64,000 bases of DNA from the NCBI GenBank assembly GCA_020849275.1, contig JADLGO010000008.1:1-64000 (forward strand), read 5' to 3'. Shown here one piece after another: positions 1 to 11,242 of the stretch; within the stretch, counting starts at the first letter, position 1, and each line of letters begins with the position of its first letter. A program made the translations under genes and the position numbers. The notes below the pieces were generated by a model. That model did no database searches. It was not told where the DNA came from and saw only the letters and a program-made list of their open reading frames with translations. Source of the DNA: Chthonomonadales bacterium (GTDB taxonomy: Bacteria; Armatimonadota; Chthonomonadetes; Chthonomonadales; CAJBBX01).

Positions 1-74
1 CAAGCTTGCCCAAAACCTCCAAACGCCGCTGTTGTCTGACGCTCAATGTGATTGTCCCCATACCCATTAGCATG

Positions 75-126
75 CGGACAAAGTCCCTGAGCAATAACAC
101 CGGACATATTCCCTGAGCAGTTACAG
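75..126. repeat. Two tandem imperfect 26-bp direct repeats, possible insertion-sequence end
   Basis: Two 26-base units (75-100 and 101-126) lie head to tail and share about 21 of 26 positions, both containing the core TCCCTGAGCA preceded by CGGACA. Short repeated units of this kind are found near the ends of some insertion sequences, where the transposase binds. No transposase is visible because the window begins here, so the element, if any, would lie to the left. They could instead be regulator sites, since they end 16 bases before the promoter at 142. Confidence 0.4.
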
Positions 127-141
127 ATTTGCCCGTCCTTA

Positions 142-170
142 TTGACAAAGGTGGGCGATTGTGCTACCTT
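142..170 (+). promoter_or_regulatory. Sigma-70-type promoter of the SLH porin gene
   Basis: A perfect -35 TTGACA (142-147) is followed by a 17-base spacer and a -10 TACCTT (165-170). The predicted transcription start is near 177, which leaves a leader of about 300 bases before the ATG at 483. Confidence 0.65.
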
Positions 171-176
171 CTCTGC

Positions 177-482
177 CGAGGAGTACCGGGGCCAACCGCC
201 GTGGGACGCCGCGAGTGCGGCGGCCGAAGGCGGTCCGGTTCTTCGGCGAGTGAGCGCTGTAAGTGCCGGCATGGCCGAACAGGGTGGACGGCGCCCAACG
301 TGAGTCGCGGCCGGTGCAGGGCTCGGCTACCGAGATGCGGGGCGAAGAAGAAGGAAACAGGGACAACTTCCTCTCCCCGCGACCCGCACCCGTCAGGGCG
401 AACGGATGAAGCGCTGCTCGACTCCTGAGTCGGCGTTCTGGCCCTTCAGCCAGGCTCGCACACCGTTTAAGGAGGAAGCAGA
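177..482 (+). promoter_or_regulatory. Long 5' leader of the SLH porin mRNA, likely structured
   Basis: About 300 bases with no convincing gene separate the promoter from the SLH porin start. Several local inverted repeats are visible, for example GCCGC-GAGT-GCGGC near 208-221 and GACTC-CT-GAGTC at 419-430. The leader ends in a strong ribosome-binding site, AAGGAGG, just upstream of ATG 483. I do not recognise a known riboswitch class. Reading frames here give low-complexity arginine-rich products and one begins before the predicted transcript start, so I call it untranslated. Confidence 0.45.
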
Positions 483-2459
483 ATGAGAAAGGTGCTTACC
501 TTTCTGGGCGCTTCCCTGTGTCTGTCCCTGGTAGTGCCCGTGCGAGCCCAGACGGCTCCGGACATGTTCAACGATGTTCCGGAGGACCACTGGGCCTACA
601 CGGCGGTGGAGGCCCTTCGTTCGAAGGGCATCCTGATCGGCTACCCGGACGGCTACTTCCGCGGGAAGCGCACGTTGACGCGCTACGAGTTCGCCGTGGC
701 TCTGCAGCGCGCTCTTGAGCAGGTACAGTCGATGCAGGGCGAGGCCGGACCGGCTGGTCCGGCTGGCGCGGCCGGCCCCGCTGGACCTCCCGGTCCGCAG
801 GGCCCCGCGGGCATCACGCCCGAGGACGTCGATGCGCTCAAGCGGCTGGCCAACGAGTTCCGCCAGGAGCTCGCCAACCTGGGCACGAACCTCAATGCGG
901 TGAATGCCCGGCTGGATCGGCTTGCCCGCGAGGTCGCCGACCTGCGCGAGGAGTTGAACAAGCGGCCGCGCATCTCCGGAGGCGCCTTCGTCGGGATCCG
1001 CTCGGATCGCGGCAACGGCAACTACCTGGATCGCGACGGGCGCGTGCTCGGGTACGGCGGCCCCCTCTCGCTGCGGAACACTGCCGCGGTCGTGCATCAG
1101 CTCCAACTGGGTGTGCTCGCCAAGGTGGGCGGCGACGCAACGCTTAACGCTCATCTGATGACGGGCAACTACAAGAACTACCTCGGCGACATGCTGGGCG
1201 CGGTCCCGGAGGGCAGCTCGCTGGATCCCAACCCGTCCAGCGACACCTACATCGATCGCCTCGAGCTGAACGCGCCGTTCTCGGCCGTCGGCCGGGAGGG
1301 CTCGCTCTCCATCGGGCGCATCGCATTCAACATCAGCCCCCTGACGCTGTGGAAGCCTGACGTCGACACCTACTTCGATAACCCGATGGTCGACGACAGG
1401 ATGTACCGCATGGACGGCTTCCGGGCCTCCGCCAGCTTCGGCAGCCTGGGGGTGACGGCGTTCGCGGGCCAGACCATGCGCGTGCAGGGCACCGGTCGTC
1501 CGTACGACTACGACTACGGGTATGATAGGGCCGGTTCCGGCGGGTACCCCTACAGCCGGTTCGGCGGCTTCAACAGCCCGCTAGCCGGCGCTAGCGAGCC
1601 GGATGTCTTCGGTGAGGGCGTGAAACCGAGCGGGCAGGCCGCCCCCAGCGCCATGATCGTCGACCAGCTCGGCGGCCTGAGCCTGACTCTTCCGCTGCGG
1701 CTGGCGCAGGGCGGCGAGGTTCGTGTCACGGCGCTGCAGTCGACCGGCACTGGCGGCTCGCGCTTCGACAACGTGACCGTGCTCGGCGCGGGTGTGGACT
1801 CGCGCTTGACTGACCGCGTGACCCTGACCGGCGAGTGGGCGAAGACGATGACCGGCACCGGCCGCGACATCGCCAACGTCACCAGCGGCCAGAATACGGC
1901 CATCACCGGTCTCGTGGGCTACACCTCCGGCGGCTTCAACCTGAGCGCCGGCTACAAGTACATCGATCCGCTCTACTACGCCCCTGGCTACTGGGGACGG
2001 ATCGGCAACTGGCTGAATCCCACCAACATCCAGGGCCCGGTGTTCCGCGCGGGCTACGACTTCTCGCCCTCGTTCGGCCTCAACGTCGGCGGCGACTTCT
2101 ACAGCGGCGCCCGCAACGGCCGCAGGAACTCGCTGTCCATGGACGATGAGGTGAACCGGGTGCTCGTGGGTGTACGCTGGGATCTGTCCCGGAACTTCCG
2201 CACGACCCTTGACTGGGAGGGCGTCTACTGGAGCCTGACCAGTGGTATGGACGGCGGCAACTACGGCACCGGACGCTTCCACCCGACCGAGCACTACATC
2301 ACGCTCGGCACCGGGTACAACCTGAACGACACCACGCTGCTCAAGCTCGGCTACCAGATCGGCTCGTTCGACGGCCGTGGCACGCTGAGCGGCGGCGGCG
2401 GCGCGGGTACGAGGTACAACTTCAACGTGTTCACCAGCCAGGTCGCCGTTAAGTTCTAG
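483..2459 (+). CDS. SLH-domain outer-membrane porin with a collagen-like segment
   Basis: The 658-residue product starts with a signal peptide ending near Ala-Gln at residue 23. One S-layer homology domain follows (about 28-84, with the DVPxxHWAY and GYPDGxF signatures). Next come eight Gly-x-y triplets (86-110), a predicted coiled coil (about 112-162), and a long beta-rich region rich in Gly, Tyr and Asn that ends in a C-terminal Phe, as in outer-membrane barrels. In Thermus SlpA, cyanobacterial porins and Negativicute OmpM proteins, this SLH-coil-barrel plan ties the outer membrane to wall-linked polymer. The same job is inferred here. The gene stands alone with its own promoter and terminator and is probably highly expressed. 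The collagen-like insert is unusual. Confidence 0.85.
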   Translation: MRKVLTFLGASLCLSLVVPVRAQTAPDMFNDVPEDHWAYTAVEALRSKGILIGYPDGYFRGKRTLTRYEFAVALQRALEQVQSMQGEAGPAGPAGAAGPAGPPGPQGPAGITPEDVDALKRLANEFRQELANLGTNLNAVNARLDRLAREVADLREELNKRPRISGGAFVGIRSDRGNGNYLDRDGRVLGYGGPLSLRNTAAVVHQLQLGVLAKVGGDATLNAHLMTGNYKNYLGDMLGAVPEGSSLDPNPSSDTYIDRLELNAPFSAVGREGSLSIGRIAFNISPLTLWKPDVDTYFDNPMVDDRMYRMDGFRASASFGSLGVTAFAGQTMRVQGTGRPYDYDYGYDRAGSGGYPYSRFGGFNSPLAGASEPDVFGEGVKPSGQAAPSAMIVDQLGGLSLTLPLRLAQGGEVRVTALQSTGTGGSRFDNVTVLGAGVDSRLTDRVTLTGEWAKTMTGTGRDIANVTSGQNTAITGLVGYTSGGFNLSAGYKYIDPLYYAPGYWGRIGNWLNPTNIQGPVFRAGYDFSPSFGLNVGGDFYSGARNGRRNSLSMDDEVNRVLVGVRWDLSRNFRTTLDWEGVYWSLTSGMDGGNYGTGRFHPTEHYITLGTGYNLNDTTLLKLGYQIGSFDGRGTLSGGGGAGTRYNFNVFTSQVAVKF

Positions 2460-2483
2460 GGCCTGGTCCGACGACATGAGGCA

Positions 2484-2515
2484 GCCCCCGCCCGGTCTCC
2501 GGGCGGGGGCCTTTT
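2484..2515 (+). terminator. Rho-independent terminator after the SLH porin gene
   Basis: A perfect 12-bp GC-rich stem (2484-2495 with 2499-2510) closes a TCT loop and is followed by CTTTT. It begins 24 bases after the stop codon. Confidence 0.9.
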
Positions 2516-2645
2516 CCTGCGTTCGGCCAGGAACGCCGACGGGACGCGCCTGGCGCCGCGCAGGAGATCACGGCCGCGGCGCGTAAACGGATGCTGCCGC
2601 GCATCGGGCGCGCGGCCCCGTCTGGCCGTACCCAGGAGTCACGTC

Positions 2646-5177
2646 ATGCGCCGCGCCAACGCAGCGCTCGCGATCGCGGTCGCCGCGCTCGCCGCCTGCT
2701 CCGTCCTCGCGGTCACCTCCCGCGCGCGCCAGAGCCACCCTCGCACCGGCGCCGCCATCACCCTGCCCGGCGCCGACGGCGGCGGCGTGCTCCTCCACAG
2801 CGGCTGGCGCATCTCGCCGGCCGGCCGCCACTCGCCTTTCGGCGACATGCTGCTGGGGGGCGCGATCAGCCCGGACGGGCGCACGCTTGCCATCGCCAAT
2901 TGCGGGTACGGCGCGCACGCGCTGAACCTGCTCGACGTGGCAAGCGAGAAGACCATCGCCACGCTGCGCGTTCCGAAGGCCTGGCGAGGTATCGCATGGA
3001 CGCCCGACAGCCGGGGCCTCTACATGTCCGCCGGACCCGCCAACCCGCTCTGCGACGTCTACCGGTTTCGCTCGGTAAACGGCGGCGAGTGGCAACGCGG
3101 CGAGGGGATCCGGCTGGCCACCCCGGCATCTCTTGACCGCTGCGTGGCCGGTCTGGCCCTCTCCCGCGACGGCTCGCGGCTCTACGCGCTTAACATGCCC
3201 GATGGCCGTCTCTACGTGCTCGATTCGGCCTCCGGCAAGGAGTTGAGCCATGTCGAGGTGGGGCTTCGCCCCGCGGCGTGCGCCCTTGCGCCAGGCGGCG
3301 ACGCGCTGCACGTGGCCAACTGGGGCGGCGGTGAGGTGGTGACCGTGGCGCTCGCGGGCCCCGGGGCGCCGCGCGTGAGCGCGCGCATCAGGACGCCGCC
3401 GCACCCCAACGACATCGCGGTCGGCGCTGGAGCCCGTCTCTACGTGAGCTGCGGAAACGCGAACACCGTGGCGGTGCTGGATGCTGGACGCGGGCGGCAG
3501 GTCGAGGCCATATGCGTCGCGCTCAGCCCCCGTGCGCCGGTCGGCACCACGCCGAACGCACTCGCCCTCTCGCCGGATCGACGCACCCTCTACGTGGCCA
3601 ACGCCGACAACAACAGCGTGTGCGTGGTCGACGTAGCCGACCGGCCCGCGCCCCGCGATGGCGATCATCACGATGAGCTGCCCTCGGGGCGCGGCCCGGC
3701 GCCGAGCCGTGTCCTCGGTTTCATACCGACCGGGTGGTACCCGAGCGCCGTCTGCGTCACGCCGCCGGGAGACCGCATCATCGTCTGCAGCGGCAAGGGC
3801 ATGGGTACTCGATCGAACCCGGCCCGCGTGCCGATCAACCCGATCGTGCCGGCAGGATTCGAGTACATCGCCCGGCAGCTCTCGGGAATGGTGTCGTTCG
3901 TGGACCGGCCGAGCCTGACGGCGCTCGCGCGCTACACGCGAGAGGTGGTGGGCAACACGCCCTACCGCGATGAGCTGATCGGTCGGGCCGCCGCGCGGCG
4001 CGAGACGGCCGTGCCCGCGCGGGTGGGCGAGCACAGCCCGATCCGGTACGTCCTCTACATCATCAAGGAAAACCGCACCTACGACCAGTTGTTCGGCGAT
4101 GTGCCGCGCGGCAACGGCGACCCCTCCCTCTGCCTGTTCGGGCGCGAGGTAACGCCGAACCACCACGCCCTCGCCGAGCAGTTCGTGCTGCTGGATAACC
4201 TCTACTGCAACGGGGAGGTGTCGCAGGACGGCCATCCGTGGAGCACGGCGGCCTACGTGACCGACTTCACGCAGCGCTCATGGGTGCTCGGTTACTCCGG
4301 CAAGGGGAGGCTTCCCGGTGGCAACGAGCTGACCGACTCGAGCGGCGGGTTCATCTGGGAGGCCTGCCGGCGCCGGGGCCTGTCGGTCCGGTCGTACGGG
4401 GAGTATTCCGGCCACCCGAGCCTCGAGGGCAATGAGAGCCTGGCATACGTGGGCAAGGCCGGCCCGGGCAGCGCCCCGCCGGGCCGCGACACGGACCGCG
4501 CCGACGTCTTCATCCGCGAGTTCCGCGAGTTCGAGCGCACAGGCAAGGTCCCGCGCTTCATCGTCATCTCGCTCGGCGAGGACCACACGCGCGGAACGGC
4601 GCCCGGCGCCAACACGCCCAAGGCCTGTGTCGCCTCCAACGACCTGGCGCTCGGGCGCATCGTGGAGGCGGTGTCGCGGAGCCGCATCTGGAAGGAGTGC
4701 GCCATCTTGGTGATCGAGGACGACGCGCAGAACGGCCCCGACCACGTGGACGCGCACCGCACCGCCGGCCTGCTGATCGGCCCGTACGTGCGGCGCGGAC
4801 ACCTCGACAGCACGATGTACACGACGACGTCGATGCTGCGCACGATGGAGCTGATCCTCGGCCTTCCGCCGCTCTCCCAGTACGACGCGGGCGCGGCGCC
4901 GATGTACGCCAGCTTCACCACCAGGGCGGACCTGACCCCCTACACGGCGCTGCCAGCGCGCATCGACCTTGAGGCGCGCAACCTGGCGTCGGCTTACGGG
5001 GCCGCGCAGTCGGCCCGTATGGACTGGAGCGAGTACGACCGCATCGATGAGGACGCCCTGAACCGCATCCTGTGGCACAGCATCAAGGGGGCCGACGCGC
5101 CGTACCCGGCGCCTGTGCGCAGCGCGACGACGGCGGTGCGCCTGGCCGCGGCGGCTCGGGCGAGCGAAGGGCGCTAG
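2646..5177 (+). CDS. Secreted YVTN-type beta-propeller / phosphoesterase fusion
   Basis: The 843-residue protein has an N-terminal hydrophobic signal sequence (about 1-28). Next is a region of repeated blades (about 50-360) with the pattern S-P-D-G/R-x-x-L-Y-V-A-N, typical of YncE/YVTN seven-bladed propellers. The C-terminal half (from about residue 460) matches the phosphoesterase family of phospholipase C and acid phosphatase AcpA: it opens with IIKENRTYDQLFG and later has EDDAQNGPDHVDAHR, the expected metal-binding region. The substrate is unknown; phosphate esters or phospholipids outside the cytoplasm are plausible. The ATG is preceded by CCAGGAG. It follows the porin terminator and precedes a tRNA on the other strand, so it looks monocistronic. 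Confidence 0.82.
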   Translation: MRRANAALAIAVAALAACSVLAVTSRARQSHPRTGAAITLPGADGGGVLLHSGWRISPAGRHSPFGDMLLGGAISPDGRTLAIANCGYGAHALNLLDVASEKTIATLRVPKAWRGIAWTPDSRGLYMSAGPANPLCDVYRFRSVNGGEWQRGEGIRLATPASLDRCVAGLALSRDGSRLYALNMPDGRLYVLDSASGKELSHVEVGLRPAACALAPGGDALHVANWGGGEVVTVALAGPGAPRVSARIRTPPHPNDIAVGAGARLYVSCGNANTVAVLDAGRGRQVEAICVALSPRAPVGTTPNALALSPDRRTLYVANADNNSVCVVDVADRPAPRDGDHHDELPSGRGPAPSRVLGFIPTGWYPSAVCVTPPGDRIIVCSGKGMGTRSNPARVPINPIVPAGFEYIARQLSGMVSFVDRPSLTALARYTREVVGNTPYRDELIGRAAARRETAVPARVGEHSPIRYVLYIIKENRTYDQLFGDVPRGNGDPSLCLFGREVTPNHHALAEQFVLLDNLYCNGEVSQDGHPWSTAAYVTDFTQRSWVLGYSGKGRLPGGNELTDSSGGFIWEACRRRGLSVRSYGEYSGHPSLEGNESLAYVGKAGPGSAPPGRDTDRADVFIREFREFERTGKVPRFIVISLGEDHTRGTAPGANTPKACVASNDLALGRIVEAVSRSRIWKECAILVIEDDAQNGPDHVDAHRTAGLLIGPYVRRGHLDSTMYTTTSMLRTMELILGLPPLSQYDAGAAPMYASFTTRADLTPYTALPARIDLEARNLASAYGAAQSARMDWSEYDRIDEDALNRILWHSIKGADAPYPAPVRSATTAVRLAAAARASEGR

Positions 5178-5239
5178 GCACGTGCAAACGACCGGGGGCG
5201 CGGGAAGCGAGCGGGCCGCCGGCAGGCGGACTGCGGAAA

Positions 5240-5312
5240 TGGGCCCGGCAGGATTCGAACCTGCGATCAATCAGTTATGAGCCGACTGCCTTAACCGCTA
5301 GGCTACGGGCCC
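5240..5312 (-). tRNA. tRNA with anticodon CAU (elongator Met, or Ile2)
   Basis: The minus strand folds into a complete 73-base cloverleaf. The acceptor stem is GGGCCCG with CGGGCCC, the anticodon loop is CTCATAA (CAU at 34-36), the T arm is GCAGG-TTCGAAT-CCTGC, and the discriminator is A. G1-C72 is paired and the three G-C pairs of an initiator anticodon stem are absent, so it is not initiator tRNA. Whether it is elongator Met or the lysidine-modified Ile2 cannot be decided by eye. CCA is not encoded. Confidence 0.93.
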
Positions 5313-5323
5313 GAGGCTTCACC

Positions 5324-5352
5324 AGTGTACCCGATCGGGCCGCGTGCGGCAA
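5324..5352 (-). promoter_or_regulatory. Promoter of the tRNA(CAU) gene
   Basis: Read on the minus strand, -35 TTGCCG (5347-5352) and -10 TACACT (5324-5329) are separated by 17 bases. The -10 lies 11 bases before the mature tRNA 5' end. Confidence 0.5.
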
Positions 5353-5409
5353 GGCGCGCGATGCCGCCGCGTGCGCGCGAGGCGGTCCCGCCGCCAGGTG
5401 GAGGTTGCC

Positions 5410-6582
5410 ATGGCCGACCGTCTGCGGCTTGGCTGGCGCGTGAACCGCTACCTCTGGCTGACGCTGCTCTTCATCGCCGCCTACCTGCCGTACGCCGCGG
5501 CACAGGGTCGCCTGAGCATCCCGTTGGCGGCGGCCTACGGGCTGTTCGCGCTCGGCGTCGCAAACGGAGCGCTCCGCACCTACAGCGCCTGGAAGCTCGG
5601 CGGATGGAACGACGAGCGGCGCGGGTGGCTGTTCAACCTCGTCGACATCGGGCTTATCGCGCTCGCCGTGCGTGTGACGGGCGGCGTCGAGAGCGACCTC
5701 TGGCTGCTCTACTTCGTCGTGCTCGTCTCCGAGGCGCTCTACACGCGTCGCCGCGAGACGCGGCTGCTGCTGGCGGCGCTTGCGGCGAGCTACCTGGCGG
5801 CGACGTGGCCCTACGGCCGGGCCCTCGACGCCAACTACGCGTTGAGTGCGGCGGCGCGGGTGTTCTTCCTGTATCTGGTCGGCGAGTTCGCGCGGCAGCT
5901 CACTGAGATCCGCGAGGAGCGTAACCGCGAGCTCGCGCTGCTTCGCGAGCAGGTCGCTACCGGCGAGGAGCGCGCCCGAATCGCGCGCGAAGTGCACGAC
6001 GGTCTGGGCCACGCGCTCGTCGCCGTCATCCTGCGGCTCGAGCTGTGCTCCAGGCTCATCGGGCGTGACCCGGCTCAGGCCGAGCAGATCCTGGGCGAGG
6101 AGGTCCCTGCGCTGCGCGCGGCGTGGAACCAGGGCCGCGACCTGGCGTTCCACCTCAGGCCGTGGGGCGTCGGCGATGGCCGGCTATGCGAGGGGATTCG
6201 CTCACAGATCGCCCGGTTCGCCCAGCGCACCGGCATCGTCGTGGAGGTAGAAACGCCCGAGGACGAGCCGGAGTTGGCGCCGGCGGCCGCGATGGCGCTC
6301 GCCGGCGCCGTGCAGGAGGCGCTTACGAACGTGGCGCGCCACTCGCGGGCCGGCCACGCGTGGGTGCGGGTGGAGCACCGGGGCGACCGCCTTCATGTCG
6401 TGGTGGACGATGACGGCATCGGGCCGCTGGAGCGTCCGGCGGGGGCCGGCGAGGGGCTCCTGGGTATGGACGAGCGAGCGCGCGCCGTGGGAGGGACCTT
6501 CCATTTCGGCCCGCGGCCGGAGGCCGGTGCTCGGGTAGTGGTGACCGTGCCCACCCGCTCGCCGAGTGGCGCGGCGCACTGA
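5410..6582 (+). CDS. Sensor histidine kinase, NarL/DegS (HisKA_3) type
   Basis: The 390-residue membrane kinase has an N-terminal region with about four to five hydrophobic segments (roughly 14-155) and no obvious periplasmic sensor domain. A short coiled linker leads to the HisKA_3 dimerisation motif [10 protein letters not shown], with the phosphorylated His at 196. An HATPase_c domain follows, with N box [11 protein letters not shown] and G boxes DDDGIG and GEGLLGM. The start at 5410 is chosen because GGAGG sits 5 bases upstream; an ATG at 5344 would add 22 Arg-rich residues. It is 13 bases upstream of the response regulator, so the pair is surely cotranscribed. The signal is unknown. Confidence 0.88.
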   Translation: MADRLRLGWRVNRYLWLTLLFIAAYLPYAAAQGRLSIPLAAAYGLFALGVANGALRTYSAWKLGGWNDERRGWLFNLVDIGLIALAVRVTGGVESDLWLLYFVVLVSEALYTRRRETRLLLAALAASYLAATWPYGRALDANYALSAAARVFFLYLVGEFARQLTEIREERNRELALLREQVATGEERARIAREVHDGLGHALVAVILRLELCSRLIGRDPAQAEQILGEEVPALRAAWNQGRDLAFHLRPWGVGDGRLCEGIRSQIARFAQRTGIVVEVETPEDEPELAPAAAMALAGAVQEALTNVARHSRAGHAWVRVEHRGDRLHVVVDDDGIGPLERPAGAGEGLLGMDERARAVGGTFHFGPRPEAGARVVVTVPTRSPSGAAH

Positions 6583-6595
6583 GCGAGGAGCCGCA

Positions 6596-7255
6596 ATGGA
6601 ACAGATCACGGTGGTGATCGCGGAGGACGAGCGGCTGACGCGCGAGGCGCTCGCGCGCCTGCTGGACATGGAAGATGACATCCACGTTGTCGGGCAGGCC
6701 GGCGATGGCGAGAAGGCGCTGGTTCTCCTGCGCGACTGCGGGCCGGACGTGCTGCTCACCGACATCGGCATGCCGCGCATGGACGGCATCGAACTGACGC
6801 AGCGGGTCAGGAAGGACTTCCCGGCTGTCCGCGTCTGTGTGCTGACGATCTACGACGACGACTCGAACGTGTTCCGGGCCATCAAGGCCGGCGCGGTCGG
6901 GTACGTGCTCAAGGACAGTCCGGTCGAGGAGACCGTCGCGGCGATCCGGGTGATCGCGGAGGGGGGCAGCCGCCTGCACCCGGGCATCGCGGCCCGCGTG
7001 CTCACCGAGTTCAACCGGATCAGCTTTCAGCGGGCGGCCGACCTGAAGCTGTTCTCCGTCCTGACCGAACGGGAGGTCGAGGTCCTGCGGCAGGTGGCCA
7101 CGGGCAAGCGCAACCGCCAGATCGCCGAGGAGCTCTTCATCAGCGAGAAGACGGTGAAGAACCACCTGTCCAACATCCTGATGAAGCTTCACGTTAACGA
7201 CCGAACGGAGGCCGCCATGCTCGCGGCGCGCGGCGGCCTCATTGAGGGCATGTGA
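6596..7255 (+). CDS. Response regulator, NarL/FixJ family
   Basis: The 219-residue protein has a receiver domain (about 4-120) with the acidic pair ED near residues 10-11, phospho-acceptor Asp56 in the motif LLTDIGMP, and Lys in VLKDSP. The C-terminal LuxR-type helix-turn-helix (about 150-215) reads [15 protein letters not shown] and [13 protein letters not shown]. It is the partner of the upstream HisKA_3 kinase and probably a DNA-binding activator. The ATG at 6596 has GAGGAG upstream; an upstream in-frame start at 6566 would overlap the kinase gene and is less likely. Target genes are not apparent. Confidence 0.9.
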   Translation: MEQITVVIAEDERLTREALARLLDMEDDIHVVGQAGDGEKALVLLRDCGPDVLLTDIGMPRMDGIELTQRVRKDFPAVRVCVLTIYDDDSNVFRAIKAGAVGYVLKDSPVEETVAAIRVIAEGGSRLHPGIAARVLTEFNRISFQRAADLKLFSVLTEREVEVLRQVATGKRNRQIAEELFISEKTVKNHLSNILMKLHVNDRTEAAMLAARGGLIEGM

Positions 7256-7297
7256 CCGCGGCGGCCACTCCAACAGCGGCGCCCCGCTCGCCCGCCC

Positions 7298-9691
<2,394 letters not shown>

Positions 9692-9695
<4 letters not shown>

Positions 9696-10357
9696 CGCCG
9701 GAGCCGGGGCGCCAGGGCTCGCGCCACGGCCGCGAGTTGGCGGGCACGGTGCCGGAAGCCGGTCAGGTCGCGCCCCGTCGCCCGGTGCGACATCGTGGTC
9801 GGTACCTCCACCACGCGGAACCCGGCGCGAAGCGCGTCGATGGTGAATGCGGTCTCAACCCCGAAGCCCGTTGCGCGCCCGCCCGCGCGGTCCCAGACCT
9901 CGCGGATGAAGGCGCGCTGCCCGGAGAGTGGCGCCACCATGGCGCGCCCCGTCGCGCGCCGGATGCCCCACCGCGCCAGGGCGACGACCAGCCCGAAGCC
10001 GCCGCGGCGGCCGCTGTTCGCCGGAAAGGTCGCGATCGCCATGTCGGCCTCGCCCGACGCCACCGGGCCGAGCAGAAGCCCGGCCCCGGCCGCCGAGCCG
10101 CCAAGGTCGGCGTCCAGCATCATCACGATGGCGCCCCGCGTTGCCGGCACGCCGATGGCGAGCGCTCCGGCCTTGCCGAGGTTGTTAGGCAGGCGGAGAA
10201 CGGTGGCGCCGGCGGCGTCGGCCTGCTCGGCGGTGTCGTCCACGGAGCCGTCGTCGACCACCAGGATCTCGCCGACCTCGGGGATGGTCAGGATGGCCGC
10301 CACCGTCGCGCCGACGCGCGGCGCCTCGTTGTAGGCGGGAACGACGACGCTCGTCAT
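9692..10357 (-). CDS. Glycosyltransferase family 2
   Basis: The 221-residue single-domain GT-A enzyme has the nucleotide-binding start SVVVPAYNEAPRV, the VVDDGSVDDT motif and the metal-binding DADLGG. It lacks transmembrane segments, unlike many dolichyl-phosphate mannosyltransferase relatives. Both ends overlap neighbours (ATGA with the SteB-like gene, GTGA with the GT4 gene), so it is translationally coupled within the module. An envelope glycan or lipid-linked sugar is the likely acceptor, inferred from the MraY-like neighbour. Confidence 0.8.
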
Positions 10358-11211
10358 CGCGCGGCTGGAGGCGCCGGCAGCAGCCCGCTGGTTGCGGTCG
10401 CCCTGGCGCCGAAGTCGCCGCGCGGGCTCTGCAGCGCCAGCACGAGGGCCGCCGTGCCGAGCGTCGTGTCGGCGTTGTCGACGGTCGAGGCGCCGGCGGC
10501 GCTGAGTGCCGACACGCTGGAGGCCTCGACGGTCTCGGGCTCGGCGAGCACGACCTCCACACCGAGTCCTCGCAGGGCGAGCGCCAGGGGAACGTCGACG
10601 GCGTCAACGCGGCTCTCGCCGAGCTGGCCCGTCCCGCCCACGAGCACGACCCCGTCAACCCCGTGTGTGAGACTGCCGTCCACGTCGATCAGGCGACTCG
10701 CCTCCAGCGCTCGCGCGTCCGCGCCGTTGTCGCCACTGGCGAGCACGGAAGCCAGCACACGCATCGGCGAGGCGGGCTCGCGCGGGAGGCCGGGATGCCA
10801 CGCACGCAGCGCCGGCAGCCATCGCTCCGCGGTCATCTGGCTTCGCGTGCGGTAGTCCGGCGGAATCGTCACAAGCGAGGGAATCCGGGCGCCCGCACGG
10901 GTGAGCTCGTCGCGCAGACGAGTGGCCAGATCGCCATAGTCGCCTGTCTGCACGATGGCGAGACGCATGCCCTTGAGGCGACCGCCGACGACCATTGGGA
11001 CGAGAGCGCCGATCGCGTCGGCTTGCCGGCGGTTCTGCTCCCGGAGCGGGCCCACCTCCTCGGTGAAGCGCGCGTTCAACTCGCGGATCTGCCGTGTCAG
11101 TCCGGAGACGATGGCGCCGGGCAGGTATGAGCCGCCGATCACCATGCCGATGGCGAGGGCGAGGAAGACGGCAATGAGCGTAAGCAGGTGGTAGCGAATT
11201 CCCGGGGCCAA
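10354..11211 (-). CDS. steB: SteB/MctB-like (DUF3186, 'copper transporter') membrane protein
   Basis: The 285-residue protein starts with a signal-anchor helix (YHLLTLIAVFLALAIGMVIGG) followed by a coiled coil (about 35-70, LTRQIRELNARFTEE) and an extracytoplasmic domain. This is the architecture of MctB of Mycobacterium and SteB of Corynebacterium, which works with SteA in septum cleavage. The copper-transport name is historical for this family. The TTG start has GGAAGG upstream. It lies 31 bases after steA and overlaps the GT2 gene by 4 bases. The role in cell separation is inferred from the family and the steA neighbour. Confidence 0.75.
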   Translation of the reverse strand: MAPGIRYHLLTLIAVFLALAIGMVIGGSYLPGAIVSGLTRQIRELNARFTEEVGPLREQNRRQADAIGALVPMVVGGRLKGMRLAIVQTGDYGDLATRLRDELTRAGARIPSLVTIPPDYRTRSQMTAERWLPALRAWHPGLPREPASPMRVLASVLASGDNGADARALEASRLIDVDGSLTHGVDGVVLVGGTGQLGESRVDAVDVPLALALRGLGVEVVLAEPETVEASSVSALSAAGASTVDNADTTLGTAALVLALQSPRGDFGARATATSGLLPAPPAAR

Positions 11212-11242
11212 AAGAGATGCCTTCCCGCGTGCGGGGCCGCGC

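Noticed and set aside
129-428. Small frames of 99 and 75 residues in the leader of the SLH gene
   Set aside because: The plus frame starts before the predicted transcription start and encodes an Arg/Gly-rich sequence. The minus frame has no ribosome-binding site.
2568-4235. A 555-residue minus-strand frame
   Set aside because: It lies antisense to the beta-propeller half of the phosphoesterase. The plus-strand frame has propeller blade repeats and a signal sequence; the minus frame has neither.
5240-5312. Initiator tRNA-Met
   Set aside because: The first pair is G-C and matched, and the three consecutive G-C pairs at the base of the anticodon stem are missing, so this CAU tRNA is elongator Met or Ile2.
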